A DNA stretch of 64,000 bases from Filimonas sp. (GTDB lineage Bacteria; Bacteroidota; Bacteroidia; Chitinophagales; Chitinophagaceae): positions 1 to 64,000 of the forward strand of contig JAFKHH010000027.1 of the NCBI GenBank assembly GCA_017306865.1. Direction: 5' to 3'. This document shows positions 53,724-62,215 of the stretch, piece after piece (the first letter of the stretch is position 1; every line of letters begins with the position of its first letter). The notes below the pieces were generated by a model. It was not told where the DNA came from. It searched no databases and saw only the letters and a list, made by a program, of their open reading frames with translations. Made by a program: the position numbers and the translations under genes.

Positions 53724-54870
53724 GTTATGCGCGATATTATTCTTTTTATTACCGTTTTGCAGCATCTATGCCCAGTTGCAAAACAAAAACATTCATATTA
53801 CTACCCCTACCACTGATATAACAGGTATTGCGAAAATAATAGCGGCCCAAACGGGTTGGCGCTATTCACTGAATATGCAAAACGGTTCTCTCAGGAAGAA
53901 GATTACATTAAAGCCCGGCAATTATAAGCTGTCAGAAATTCTTGCACAGGTAAAAACCCAGGCAAAGCTTAGCTATAAGATCGTCGGCAACCATATTATT
54001 TTTGTCGATTATGTTACCAAAGCGCATATAGTCTCAACACCTGTTAAAAAATACCCGGAAAAGAGACGGGCTGCATTACCGGCAATAAAGAAATTGCCGG
54101 AAGTAAAACATATAGACACTGTGGTAACTACGCTTCCACTGCCCATAGTACCTGACACTATACAACCAGCACCGGCACTAAAAGATACTACACCTATTAG
54201 CAATACAATAACTACAACGGCGGTAAATATACCAGACACAGCAGACAAACAATCTGCATTTAAAATGCGATCTGTCTCCAGGGACTCATTATATAAAGCA
54301 ACGGAGAAAACTGTAAATTCTGCTGACGCTAATACAGTGCGCCGCGAACGCAAGCCGATCCTTTTTGCTAAAGCAGGCTTTGCTGTGGACGAAATATTTT
54401 ATGCGAATTCAGTACTGGAAGGTGGCTTTAACTTCTTGTATGGCATTGCCTCATACGGCACAACATTTCAAACCGGCGGTTTTCGCTGGGGTGGCGGCAT
54501 TTCTTTTCCTTTAAACGAAGACAACAGGCTACATCTTACTTTCACCACGGGCAACATGCGTAAAACATACAACTTTGATACTTTTCCGCAACTGCTTACA
54601 CTTAAAGAAACCTTACATCGCTTTGGTGCAGCGTGGAGCAGGCAATTAAATAACAAAGTGAGCATGCAAATACAGTTGCATTATAACTTGCTGCTGAAAG
54701 ATTTTACACGTAACGAGACCGTCAACAAACCGAATCCGCTCACAGGTGATTTTGACAAACAATATTACATTATCAAACCGCCATATACGCTAAGCAAAAG
54801 TGTCGGCGAAACATCGGTCACAAAATCGTGGATAGGCATACAATGCACGTTCTTTTATAAATTATGGTAA
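53698..54870 (+). CDS. STN-domain protein with short C-terminal barrel-like region
   Basis: 390 residues, signal peptide to about 25 (FFLLPFCSIYAQ). The STN domain covers about 32-105 (TDITGIAKIIAAQTGWRYSL, KITLKPGNYKLSEILAQV, AKLSYKIVGNHIIFV). A Pro/Thr-rich linker (110-190) leads to about 165 residues of alternating beta sequence ending in FFYKLW, as outer membrane barrels do. SusC/FecA receptors join the STN to a large TonB barrel; here there is no plug or 22-strand barrel. It may be a compact outer membrane sensor for the FecR/ECF pair. The barrel reading is inference. Confidence 0.75.
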   Translation: MKYTSVRIRLCAILFFLLPFCSIYAQLQNKNIHITTPTTDITGIAKIIAAQTGWRYSLNMQNGSLRKKITLKPGNYKLSEILAQVKTQAKLSYKIVGNHIIFVDYVTKAHIVSTPVKKYPEKRRAALPAIKKLPEVKHIDTVVTTLPLPIVPDTIQPAPALKDTTPISNTITTTAVNIPDTADKQSAFKMRSVSRDSLYKATEKTVNSADANTVRRERKPILFAKAGFAVDEIFYANSVLEGGFNFLYGIASYGTTFQTGGFRWGGGISFPLNEDNRLHLTFTTGNMRKTYNFDTFPQLLTLKETLHRFGAAWSRQLNNKVSMQIQLHYNLLLKDFTRNETVNKPNPLTGDFDKQYYIIKPPYTLSKSVGETSVTKSWIGIQCTFFYKLW

Positions 54871-54919
54871 AGACGTAAGGGTATAAACGTCTGCGAAGTG
54901 TCAACGCATAAAAATAGCT

Positions 54920-55696
54920 ATGCAGGCACTCTTACAAACGGCAGAAAGGATAAGCGACACGATCAACATTAACAACTATGTTTTTCAAAGACATGTGATT
55001 GCGTACAAAAGCATACCACAGGAAGCACTAAGACAAAAAGCTGTACTGGAGCTGGGTTGTGGCAATGGATATGGTATGAATATGCTGGCGCCTGATACAA
55101 GCTTGTATCTTGGTATAGATAAAAAAGAACCGACTACCATTGCACCGGGGGAAGGCACGCAGTTTATGCAACTAAACTTAAAGCAGCTTTCTACTTTACC
55201 GAGCCAGTCATTTGATACAATTATCTGTTTCCAGGTCATTGAGCATATACAGGATGACGTTGTACTACTGCTCCAGATCAAGCGCATTCTTAAACCGGGC
55301 GGCAGGCTATTCCTCACCACACCAAACAAATTAATGTCTCTTACAAGAAACCCTTTTCACATCAGGGAATATACCCCGGAAACAATGCACAATGTGGTGG
55401 GAGAAGTATTCCAGTCATTCAGCATCAAAGGCGTATCCGGCAATGCGATAGTGCAACAATATTACGAAGCGAATAAAGCACAGGTTGCAAGAATAACAAA
55501 GCTGGATATTTTAAACCTGCAGTATCGTTTACCACGCTGGATGCTCCAAGTGCCTTACAACCTGATGAATAATGTTTCCCGCTTACTCATCTATAAAAAA
55601 GAAAATGACCTGACCGCTACTATCCATCATACAGATTTTCACCTCAGCGAGGTTAACGACAAATCATTGGATTTCTTTGTTGTTGCAGAAGCGTAG
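54920..55696 (+). CDS. Class I SAM-dependent methyltransferase
   Basis: 258 residues. Motif I is VLELGCGNGYGMNML (about 41-55), then LGIDKKEP, FDTIICFQVIEHIQDDV and LKPGGRLFLTTPNK, the UbiE/Methyltransf_11 order. The substrate is unknown. It is followed by the APH-like kinase gene, with a repeat of CACCGCAGAG words between them. Confidence 0.88.
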   Translation: MQALLQTAERISDTININNYVFQRHVIAYKSIPQEALRQKAVLELGCGNGYGMNMLAPDTSLYLGIDKKEPTTIAPGEGTQFMQLNLKQLSTLPSQSFDTIICFQVIEHIQDDVVLLLQIKRILKPGGRLFLTTPNKLMSLTRNPFHIREYTPETMHNVVGEVFQSFSIKGVSGNAIVQQYYEANKAQVARITKLDILNLQYRLPRWMLQVPYNLMNNVSRLLIYKKENDLTATIHHTDFHLSEVNDKSLDFFVVAEA

Positions 55697-55732
55697 TTCA
55701 ACGGGGAGACGGAGAGAGCGGAGAGGTGTAAT

Positions 55733-55808
55733 TCACCGCAGAGGCCGGGAGTGCGGGGAGGTTCGCGGATTTTTTTCTGCGATTTCTGTGTCTCTGCGCC
55801 TCTGTGGC
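55733..55808. repeat. CACCGCAGAG word palindrome
   Basis: CACCGCAGAGGCCGGGAGTG (55733-) and the complementary TCTCTGCGCCTCTGTGGC (to 55808) flank GGTTCGCGGATTTTTTTCTG. Same word family as 44533-44562. Confidence 0.6.
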
Positions 55809-55890
55809 AAAAATTCACAACTGACCATTGACAACTCACATTCACTAATCCATTATCTTCGCTCCCCTTTTTTCTTCTCAACTTCTGTTT

Positions 55891-56889
55891 ATGAACACGT
55901 TTCCAGTTACCTATTCAACGCTTTCAGCGAAAGCTTTGCAAACTTTTATTGAACAGCAATACGGCTTTCCCAACCTGTCTTGCAAATACCTCTTGCGTGG
56001 TGTAAGTGACACCTATGTATTGAAAAATGAAACAGGGAAATATATTCTTAAAATATACCGGGATGCACATCGCTCGCCGGAAGAAATAAAGGGAGAAGCG
56101 GAGTTAATCACCACTCTTGAGAACAACGGCATTCACGTAGCGGGCTTATTAAAAGACACAACAGGCAACAAGATACAAACATTTAATGCGCCTGAAGGCA
56201 CGCGGTATGGAATGTTGTTTGCATTTGCCAAAGGTAAAACTGACAACAATCTTACAGACAACCAGGTGTCCGTATTGGGACGTGAAATGGCTGCAATGCA
56301 CAACGTTACTTCCGCCATAGAACTTACTTACAAAAGACCACCCTACAATTGGGAAACGCTTATCTATGGACCGCTACGCGTTTTACAACCGCTGTTTACA
56401 GAGTATGATATGGTGGAAGAGTTCGAATATCTTTCAGAAACGGCGCATACACTTCAGCAACGTTTACAACAACTGGACTGTGACGCTTTTTCTACGGGTT
56501 ATTGTCATTATGACTTCTTTCCAAAAAACTTTTTCTTTGATGAGGCGGATAATATTACAATTTTCGATTTTGACTTTGCCGGCAAAGGATGGCTGGCAAA
56601 CGATCTTTCGTCCTTTCATGTACACTTGTTCTATCACATGATACAAGGCTTTATTAGTCGCGAAGAAGTAGACAAAATATTAGCAGACCTTGTCACACAT
56701 TACCGCAGCGTGCGCCCGTTTTCAGATAATGAAGTACGCGCCATTCCCGCATTGGGCTTTCTATTGCTTCTCTTTTACCTGCGCTTTCAATATGAGAATT
56801 TTGACGACTGGTCTAACTTGTTTTTCGGGCCCAGATTTGTAAAACACCGCATTGCTGAGATGAGAAAATATGAAGCAGCTTTCTGTTAG
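55891..56889 (+). CDS. Aminoglycoside phosphotransferase-like kinase
   Basis: 332 residues. N-lobe YVLKNETGKYILKIYRD, hinge GMLFAFAKGK, catalytic HYDFFPKN (206-213, the HxDxxxxN motif) and the DFDFAG metal-binding motif. This is the homoserine kinase ThrB2/APH superfamily; the small molecule phosphorylated is not known and antibiotic resistance should not be assumed. It is monocistronic or coupled to the methyltransferase. Confidence 0.87.
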   Translation: MNTFPVTYSTLSAKALQTFIEQQYGFPNLSCKYLLRGVSDTYVLKNETGKYILKIYRDAHRSPEEIKGEAELITTLENNGIHVAGLLKDTTGNKIQTFNAPEGTRYGMLFAFAKGKTDNNLTDNQVSVLGREMAAMHNVTSAIELTYKRPPYNWETLIYGPLRVLQPLFTEYDMVEEFEYLSETAHTLQQRLQQLDCDAFSTGYCHYDFFPKNFFFDEADNITIFDFDFAGKGWLANDLSSFHVHLFYHMIQGFISREEVDKILADLVTHYRSVRPFSDNEVRAIPALGFLLLLFYLRFQYENFDDWSNLFFGPRFVKHRIAEMRKYEAAFC

Positions 56890-56945
56890 AGAAAATTTGA
56901 GATTTGAGATTTGAAATGGGTTGTTGCTACAACAAGTCTATTGCT

Positions 56946-56976
56946 GTTCGATATGTTAGCGGAGCCCATATCGAAC
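56946..56976. repeat. Hairpin GTTCGATATG / CATATCGAAC
   Basis: A perfect 10-bp stem with an 11-base loop containing GCGGA. Homologous to the hairpin at 57035-57064. Confidence 0.9.
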
Positions 56977-57034
56977 GCAGATAAAGCAGATTTTTAATCT
57001 GACCGTAAAAGGATAAACATCCCTTTTATCTATA

Positions 57035-57064
57035 GTTCGACATGCTCTGCGGAACATGTCGAAC
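57035..57064. repeat. Hairpin GTTCGACATG / CATGTCGAAC
   Basis: A perfect 10-bp stem with a 10-base loop also containing GCGGA. Compared with the previous hairpin, one position of the stem is changed on both arms (T-A to C-G), keeping the pairing. Confidence 0.9.
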
Positions 57065-57117
57065 AGCGGATTTCATCTCAAATCTCAAATTTCAAATCTG
57101 AAATCTCAACTCTACCG

Positions 57118-58233
57118 TTATTTAAACGCCTCTGTAATTGCATTCAGCAAATACCCTTTAGGATCATTAGAATATTCCCAGAACATAACCCCTGCCATTT
57201 TATGCTCTTTCACGTACTGGCATTTATATTTTACAGAACGTTCGTCATCGTAAGTAATAAATGTCTTTGTAGTTTCATTGAAAATATAAGGTGCTTTTGC
57301 CTTGTCGTCCCAGTAAGCTGTATTGCCGGGCTGCGTCAGCACAGAATCTTTAATATATGAATAGCCACCTCCTCTCACATTAGATACTGGCTTTTGATTA
57401 AACCCATGCCTATCCGCTGTAGGTGTAACATACCCCCTGCCATAAAATGCAACACCCATTACCATTTTCTGCACGGGCACACCAGCCTGTATATACGCGA
57501 TAATGGCCTTGTCTGCTGAGTTTTGATTTGCAATACTGTCGGAATTGTACAGGTTGGTATGATGTCCCGACATTCCCCAGCTATAATCGTACGTCATCAG
57601 GTTTACATAATCAAGGTACACACTTGCAGCTTTCATATCCGTATGAGACAGGTAGTTGGAAAATCCGCCGGTCGCAGTAGTGAGCAAATATTTTTTCCTC
57701 GTTTCCTTACCTACAGAGTCGAGCGCATGGCGCAGATCGCGGAACAGCAAAGTATAATTCTCTTTATCCTCCGGCCTGTACACATTGCCATCATTTCCCC
57801 GCATACCAGGGTATTCCCAATCTATATCTACCCCATCTAATGCATACTGTCTTATTATATTCACGGCACTGGCTGCAAAAGCACGCCGCCCGGTATCGGT
57901 CAGTGAAGCATCAGAGAAGTTTTTACTCCATGCCCACCCTCCTATTGAAATAAGGATCTTCAGGGACGGATTTTTGCGTTTCAGTAAATTGAGATTTTTA
58001 AAATTTACCGTATCTGTCTTTTCGAAATGTAACCACGCACGATTGTCCTTAACATCTACAAACGCATAGTTGATATGTGTCAGTTTAGTCACATCTATAT
58101 AGGAAGTATCGGCCAGCCCCCTGTAGCCGCCCACATAGGCTATCACCACAGGTTTAGGCGTTTTGTTCTTTTGGGCAAAGGAAGCAACCGGTAAAAATGC
58201 CAGGAGCAACAGGCTTGCAATTGAGTTTTTCAT
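57118..58233 (-). CDS. Glycoside hydrolase family 18 chitinase
   Basis: 371 residues with signal peptide MKNSIASLLLLAFLPVASFA. The catalytic motif DGVDIDWE (133-140) gives Glu140 as acid/base; LKILISIGGW and MVMGVAFYGRGY are further GH18 markers. One catalytic domain, no chitin-binding module, no secretion tag at the C-terminus visible. It hydrolyses chitin or related GlcNAc polymers with substrate assistance. Function in this neighbourhood is not operon-linked. Confidence 0.94.
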   Translation of the reverse strand: MKNSIASLLLLAFLPVASFAQKNKTPKPVVIAYVGGYRGLADTSYIDVTKLTHINYAFVDVKDNRAWLHFEKTDTVNFKNLNLLKRKNPSLKILISIGGWAWSKNFSDASLTDTGRRAFAASAVNIIRQYALDGVDIDWEYPGMRGNDGNVYRPEDKENYTLLFRDLRHALDSVGKETRKKYLLTTATGGFSNYLSHTDMKAASVYLDYVNLMTYDYSWGMSGHHTNLYNSDSIANQNSADKAIIAYIQAGVPVQKMVMGVAFYGRGYVTPTADRHGFNQKPVSNVRGGGYSYIKDSVLTQPGNTAYWDDKAKAPYIFNETTKTFITYDDERSVKYKCQYVKEHKMAGVMFWEYSNDPKGYLLNAITEAFK

Positions 58234-58394
58234 ACCAGCAATTTAATATATGATAGCCAGAATTTTACCTACTCTGCCACCTACGCCATTTCCTTACAAT
58301 CTTTTGAACGTAAAAAATAATTATAATTAAATTATTTACAAATACATTATTTTTAAAATATTAAGTTATGTCGAAATGATGACGTAGCAAATCA

Positions 58395-58408
58395 CCCTAA
58401 TTTTAGGG
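58395..58408. promoter_or_regulatory. CCCTAA-TT-TTAGGG palindrome
   Basis: A perfect 6+6 inverted repeat with 2-base spacer, between the divergent chitinase and histidine protein genes. A similar CCCCATTTTTAGGGTA lies at 62047-62062, upstream of the NarL-type regulator. This could be a regulator site. The remaining gap 58234-58634 is AT-rich with nothing else recognised. Confidence 0.4.
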
Positions 58409-58634
58409 GTACATTTATACCCACAAATATGATTTGGGCTAACAGACGAATTTGGGGAACTTTGTCACACTGTAGAAGAATGTAAGTATTCAATAAAAAG
58501 ATCCGTTTCTGCAGTTAGCTTTTTTGGCGAAAAACCTTTCTGAAAATTCCAATACTCCACTGCCGGTTGTAACCGCAACCAGCTTAGTTGAAAAATCGAC
58601 ATGTAACTATTATTCCAGTAAATGAGGTAACCTA

Positions 58635-58871
58635 ATGAACCTAAACGACGCATCTCTAACAACTGACGACCTGAGCGACAAAAAAGCCGTACTCCGTAAA
58701 TGGGCCCACGACTTTCAAAATCCCGTTTCCAGCATTCAACTGATTGCAGAATATCTGCGGGGGCAGGAACCGGATGCAGAAAAAGCAGGGGACCTGCAAA
58801 ACATCCTCACCTGTTGCGATGACCTGAACAAGCTTATTGATGATCTGTTGGCAAAAGAAGCCTCTTTTTAA
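58635..58871 (+). CDS. Stand-alone HisKA (dimerization/phosphoacceptor) domain protein
   Basis: 78 residues. WAHDFQNPVSSIQLIAEYL (23-41) is an H-box with His25, Asp26 and Pro30; a second helix, DLQNILTCCDDLNKLIDDLL, completes a helical hairpin. There is no ATPase domain, membrane helix or receiver. Such a protein could be a phosphotransfer carrier or dimerise with a kinase. It lies 67 bases before the hybrid kinase gene on the same strand. Confidence 0.75.
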   Translation: MNLNDASLTTDDLSDKKAVLRKWAHDFQNPVSSIQLIAEYLRGQEPDAEKAGDLQNILTCCDDLNKLIDDLLAKEASF

Positions 58872-58938
58872 TTAGCACATCTACTGTTGATATAAGAAAA
58901 TACCGCCCTGGCGGCAGTGTGTACGAACATATCCATTT

Positions 58939-61068
58939 ATGAAAAAAAACCTGAACAGGCTTACCCTGAGAAAGGTCTTAATGACTTTCCTTCTATTTGT
59001 TGTTGTTATTTCTATCATCGGCATTATTGCCGGCTCTATGCTGGAAAACAAATTGTCTAACCTGTTTGCTGTTGCGCAGAAAGACAATCCGCGGATTAAC
59101 AAAGCAAATAATATTCTCCTGCTACTGTATCGCTCTGAAAACGAATTTCAGTCATCTGTATTTACTAATAATAAGGATGGGCGCGTTGCATACAGGAATA
59201 ACCTGAAAACGGTGTTTGAGCAGATTGACAGCATATCCCAGGATATTATCAACTCTGATCTTTATAAAAAGCAACGGGAACGCGTGGAGATGCGGACGCT
59301 ATATGAGAAAAAAGCGTCTTTGTCTGGTAATGTACTGCAATTAAAAGAACGCTTCGACTCGTTACTGGCAACTATTGACAATGCATCTACAGGTAATGCG
59401 CAAATGCGCATCGATTCCTTTAAGAATAGTAAACGCTATGCCACGCTACGGGTGGACACGACTACGGTAAAAGGCGAAACCAACGTCAAAAAAAGAGGTT
59501 TTTTCAAGCGACTGAAAGATGTGTTTAACAGCAAGGGGGACACGCTAACGAATGCCGGACAGGTTAACATTAATGCGAATAGCAACCATTACTCTGACTC
59601 CCTATCTCATGTAATCGCTTACTCCGCAGATCAATATTATCAGCAGTCGCTGGCTATGCTGCGCAAACGCCAGGGCGAACTAAACGAGCGTTATCGAAAC
59701 CTGCTGGAGGCAAACCAGCTATTGATATCAGAGCTGGCAAATGTAATTGAAGACTTGCAGGCTACAGACCAGCAAATGGCAGATACACTACGCCGGCTTG
59801 CTACAAAAGAATACCAGTCTGCATTCAGCATTATGAAGACTGTGGGAGACATGGGCATTATACTGATCGTATTATTTTCTGTAGCACTGATTTATTACAT
59901 CTATACGATCAATAAAAAAGAGAAAGAGCTGGTTAAAGAGCATGAAATGGCTATTAACCTTGCACAACAAAAGACAGACTTACTAGCGATAATGACCCAT
60001 GAGATCCGCACGCCACTCACTACCATCATCGGCTTTTTAAAAGCCCTGGGAAAGAGCGGTATCTCCGATCACCAGAAAGGCATGATGGAGGCTATCCAGT
60101 TATCTTCCGACATGCTACTGGCTTCTGTAAACGATGTGCTGGATATGAGTAAACTGGAAAGCGGGCTTTTCCAATTACAATCCGAAGAGTTTAATCCATA
60201 CAACGTGATCCGTTCCGTTATTGACAATATGCAGCTAAATGCATCTGGCAAAAAACTGGACTTGCAGTTCAACTATTCAGGTGACAAAAAAATAAACCTG
60301 ATTGGTGATGTATTACGCCTGAAGCAGATCTTACTAAACATGATCAGTAATGCGATCAAATACACAGATAAGGGTTTTGTAAAAGTGGATTGCAAAGTGG
60401 TGCAGGAAGGCAAGAGTGTGCAGTTACACTTCGCTATCATAGACTCCGGGCGCGGTATTTCCAAATCCCAGCAGGGCAAATTGTTTTCAAAATATTTCCA
60501 GGCAAATGCGGTTGGTACCGGTAGCGGTTCTTCCGGCCTTGGCTTGTATATCTGCTATAAGCTGATACAATTGCAAAAAGGTAATATCTCCGTAGATAGT
60601 GAGCCTGGCAAGGGCACTACATTTACGATCTCTATTCCGTATACAGAAGCAAATGCACCTGCCAATGTTGTTACGTCCGGCACACCAGCAGTAAATGCTT
60701 CCGTATTTTCAGAAAAGAAGATTATGATCGTAGATGACAACAAACTGAATCTTCAGCTATACGAGATCATTATGTCTGACTGGAACGTAAAATTGTGGCT
60801 GATGCAGGATGTAAAAGCGGCGCTGGATATATTAAAGAAAGAACAGGTAGACCTTGTGATCACAGATATGCACATGGGCGATATGAGCGGCAAAGATCTT
60901 GTACATACATTAAGAAGCTTTAATAATAAGGTTAGTGTATTGCTGGTAACAGGCTACCGCTATAACGCCAGTGAAATAGCAGCCTTAAAAAACGATGGTT
61001 TTACAGATGTGATGATAAAACCATTTAACAAAATACAACTGGCACAACGCATCAACGCAGTATTATAA
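58939..61068 (+). CDS. Membrane hybrid sensor histidine kinase
   Basis: 709 residues. A membrane helix near 13-35, a long helical extracytoplasmic region (36-298, with an LKERFDSLL coil), a second helix (about 300-322), then HisKA with MTHEIRTPL (His354), HATPase (ISNAIKYTD, GSSGLGLYICYKL) and a C-terminal receiver with Asp643 (VITDMHMGD) and Lys in MIKPFN. No HPt. The regulator it serves may be the NarL-type protein encoded convergently downstream. Confidence 0.94.
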   Translation: MKKNLNRLTLRKVLMTFLLFVVVISIIGIIAGSMLENKLSNLFAVAQKDNPRINKANNILLLLYRSENEFQSSVFTNNKDGRVAYRNNLKTVFEQIDSISQDIINSDLYKKQRERVEMRTLYEKKASLSGNVLQLKERFDSLLATIDNASTGNAQMRIDSFKNSKRYATLRVDTTTVKGETNVKKRGFFKRLKDVFNSKGDTLTNAGQVNINANSNHYSDSLSHVIAYSADQYYQQSLAMLRKRQGELNERYRNLLEANQLLISELANVIEDLQATDQQMADTLRRLATKEYQSAFSIMKTVGDMGIILIVLFSVALIYYIYTINKKEKELVKEHEMAINLAQQKTDLLAIMTHEIRTPLTTIIGFLKALGKSGISDHQKGMMEAIQLSSDMLLASVNDVLDMSKLESGLFQLQSEEFNPYNVIRSVIDNMQLNASGKKLDLQFNYSGDKKINLIGDVLRLKQILLNMISNAIKYTDKGFVKVDCKVVQEGKSVQLHFAIIDSGRGISKSQQGKLFSKYFQANAVGTGSGSSGLGLYICYKLIQLQKGNISVDSEPGKGTTFTISIPYTEANAPANVVTSGTPAVNASVFSEKKIMIVDDNKLNLQLYEIIMSDWNVKLWLMQDVKAALDILKKEQVDLVITDMHMGDMSGKDLVHTLRSFNNKVSVLLVTGYRYNASEIAALKNDGFTDVMIKPFNKIQLAQRINAVL

Positions 61069-61197
61069 AATTATCACTGCTGTTCAGCTAATGTTGGGTT
61101 GCTCATATTTTACAATCGTATGTTGGCCTGCCGACAGTGTTACTTTTTGTATTAAGGCAAGAAGTAAATCACCGGGATGGTTCAATATAATTAGTTA

Positions 61198-61227
61198 CCA
61201 GTCTGTCGTTCGTCTCATCGGGACTGG
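61198..61227. repeat. CCAGTC..GACTGG element
   Basis: CCAGTCTGTCGTTCGTCTCA then TCGGGACTGG, a 6-bp inverted repeat whose text resembles CAGTCTGCCGTCCCGCTGGG at 15424-15447. It sits between convergent regulator genes. Confidence 0.45.
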
Positions 61228-61261
61228 TTGTTGCGTATATGTTAGCAGTTAGGATTGAAAA

Positions 61262-61915
61262 TTATATACGCTCGTTCGGAACAGGATTGTACAACCCTTT
61301 TTGTATGCTAAAAACAATAAGGTCTGCAGTTCTGTTCACTTTGAACTTCTTCATAATATTCTTATGATAGCTCTGCACCGTATGCACGCTTAAGTTTAGC
61401 TTATATGCAGCCTCTTTTACCGTGCAACCTGAACAGATCAGGGTGAGCACATCTTTTTCCCTTGGTGAGAGGTGATAAACGATCTGCTCCTCTGTAAATA
61501 CGGAATTAACCAGGCTGTTACGAAGTTTTTGTGAAATGTACTGCTCTCCCGCATATACTGCATGGAGCGCTTCCTGCAGCTCGGCAATAGCTGTGCCTTT
61601 GGACAAATAACCGGCAGCGCCAAGCCTTATGGCCTGCTTAATAGTTTGGACATCCGTTATAGATGAAAGGATAATAACCCTGGGGCTCTTTTTAAGCGGC
61701 TTCTGCGCCAGCTCCTGCATCATCTCCATTCCTGTAAATCCCGGCAGTAGTAAGTCTGTGATCACGATATCCGGAACCCAAAAATCATTCAACGAAGCAA
61801 GAAAAACTTTTCCATCATCAAATGTGCGCACTTCTTGAATAGCTTCATCCAGGGATAAAAAGTTCTTTATAGAATCCGTCAATATCTTATGATCATCAAT
61901 AAAAGCAATATCCAT
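61262..61915 (-). CDS. NarL/LuxR-type response regulator
   Basis: 217 residues. Receiver with Asp7-Asp8, phospho-acceptor Asp54 (VITDLLLPG), Ser in ILSSITD and Lys in YLSKGT; then a LuxR-type helix-turn-helix (LSPREKDVLTLICSGCTVKEAAYKLNLSVHTVQSYHKNI). It should bind DNA as a dimer when phosphorylated. It is convergent with the hybrid kinase, a common kinase-regulator pairing. Confidence 0.95.
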   Translation of the reverse strand: MDIAFIDDHKILTDSIKNFLSLDEAIQEVRTFDDGKVFLASLNDFWVPDIVITDLLLPGFTGMEMMQELAQKPLKKSPRVIILSSITDVQTIKQAIRLGAAGYLSKGTAIAELQEALHAVYAGEQYISQKLRNSLVNSVFTEEQIVYHLSPREKDVLTLICSGCTVKEAAYKLNLSVHTVQSYHKNIMKKFKVNRTADLIVFSIQKGLYNPVPNERI

Positions 61916-61966
61916 CTTTATTATAAGGTTTACCTGTACACAATGTTCGGGGGAATATGCTCAAAG

Positions 61967-61974
61967 CAAAAATA
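61967..61974 (-). promoter_or_regulatory. Candidate -7 box (TATTTTTG) of the NarL-type regulator
   Basis: TATTTTTG on the - strand, about 52 bases before the start, matches TAnnTTTG. No clear TTTG at -33. Confidence 0.4.
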
Positions 61975-62189
61975 CAGATAAATACGTAAGTGGAACACCT
62001 GCTATGGTTGAACGGCAAAGGCTACGCTATCGATTGCGTAACACTCCCCCATTTTTAGGGTATTCATTCTGCTACATTATCGGTATAATTTATTTCTTGT
62101 ATCTGTATGACATTTGTGTAAGACAAGTAGGGGGATTTTACTGGTTACAAGTGTTTTGGGTATGCTAACCTGCCAAAACACCTAAAGAG

Positions 62190-62215
62190 AAAAACTGGAG
62201 TTTAATCCAGTTTTT
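62190..62215 (+). terminator. Orphan intrinsic terminator on the + strand
   Basis: AAAAACTGGA pairs with TCCAGTTTTT (10 bp, loop GTTTAA), followed by TTCTTTTTT. No + strand gene ends nearby, and it lies 70 bases before the lipoprotein start. It could end a small RNA transcribed from about 62090 or act as an attenuator in the leader. The stem also has a partial T tract on the - strand. Confidence 0.75.

Larger units (their letters stand above)
56893..57109. repeat. Word palindrome (TTTGAGATTTGA dialect) enclosing a hairpin cluster
   Basis: Left arm 56893-56918 (AATTTGAGATTTGAGATTTG) and right arm 57073-57109 (ATCTCAAATCTCAAATTTCA) flank four short hairpins. It fills the gap between the convergent kinase and chitinase genes. 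Confidence 0.85.

Noticed and set aside
55891-56889. Aminoglycoside resistance gene
   Set aside because: Only the general APH/homoserine kinase fold is supported. Nothing in sequence or context points to an antibiotic substrate.
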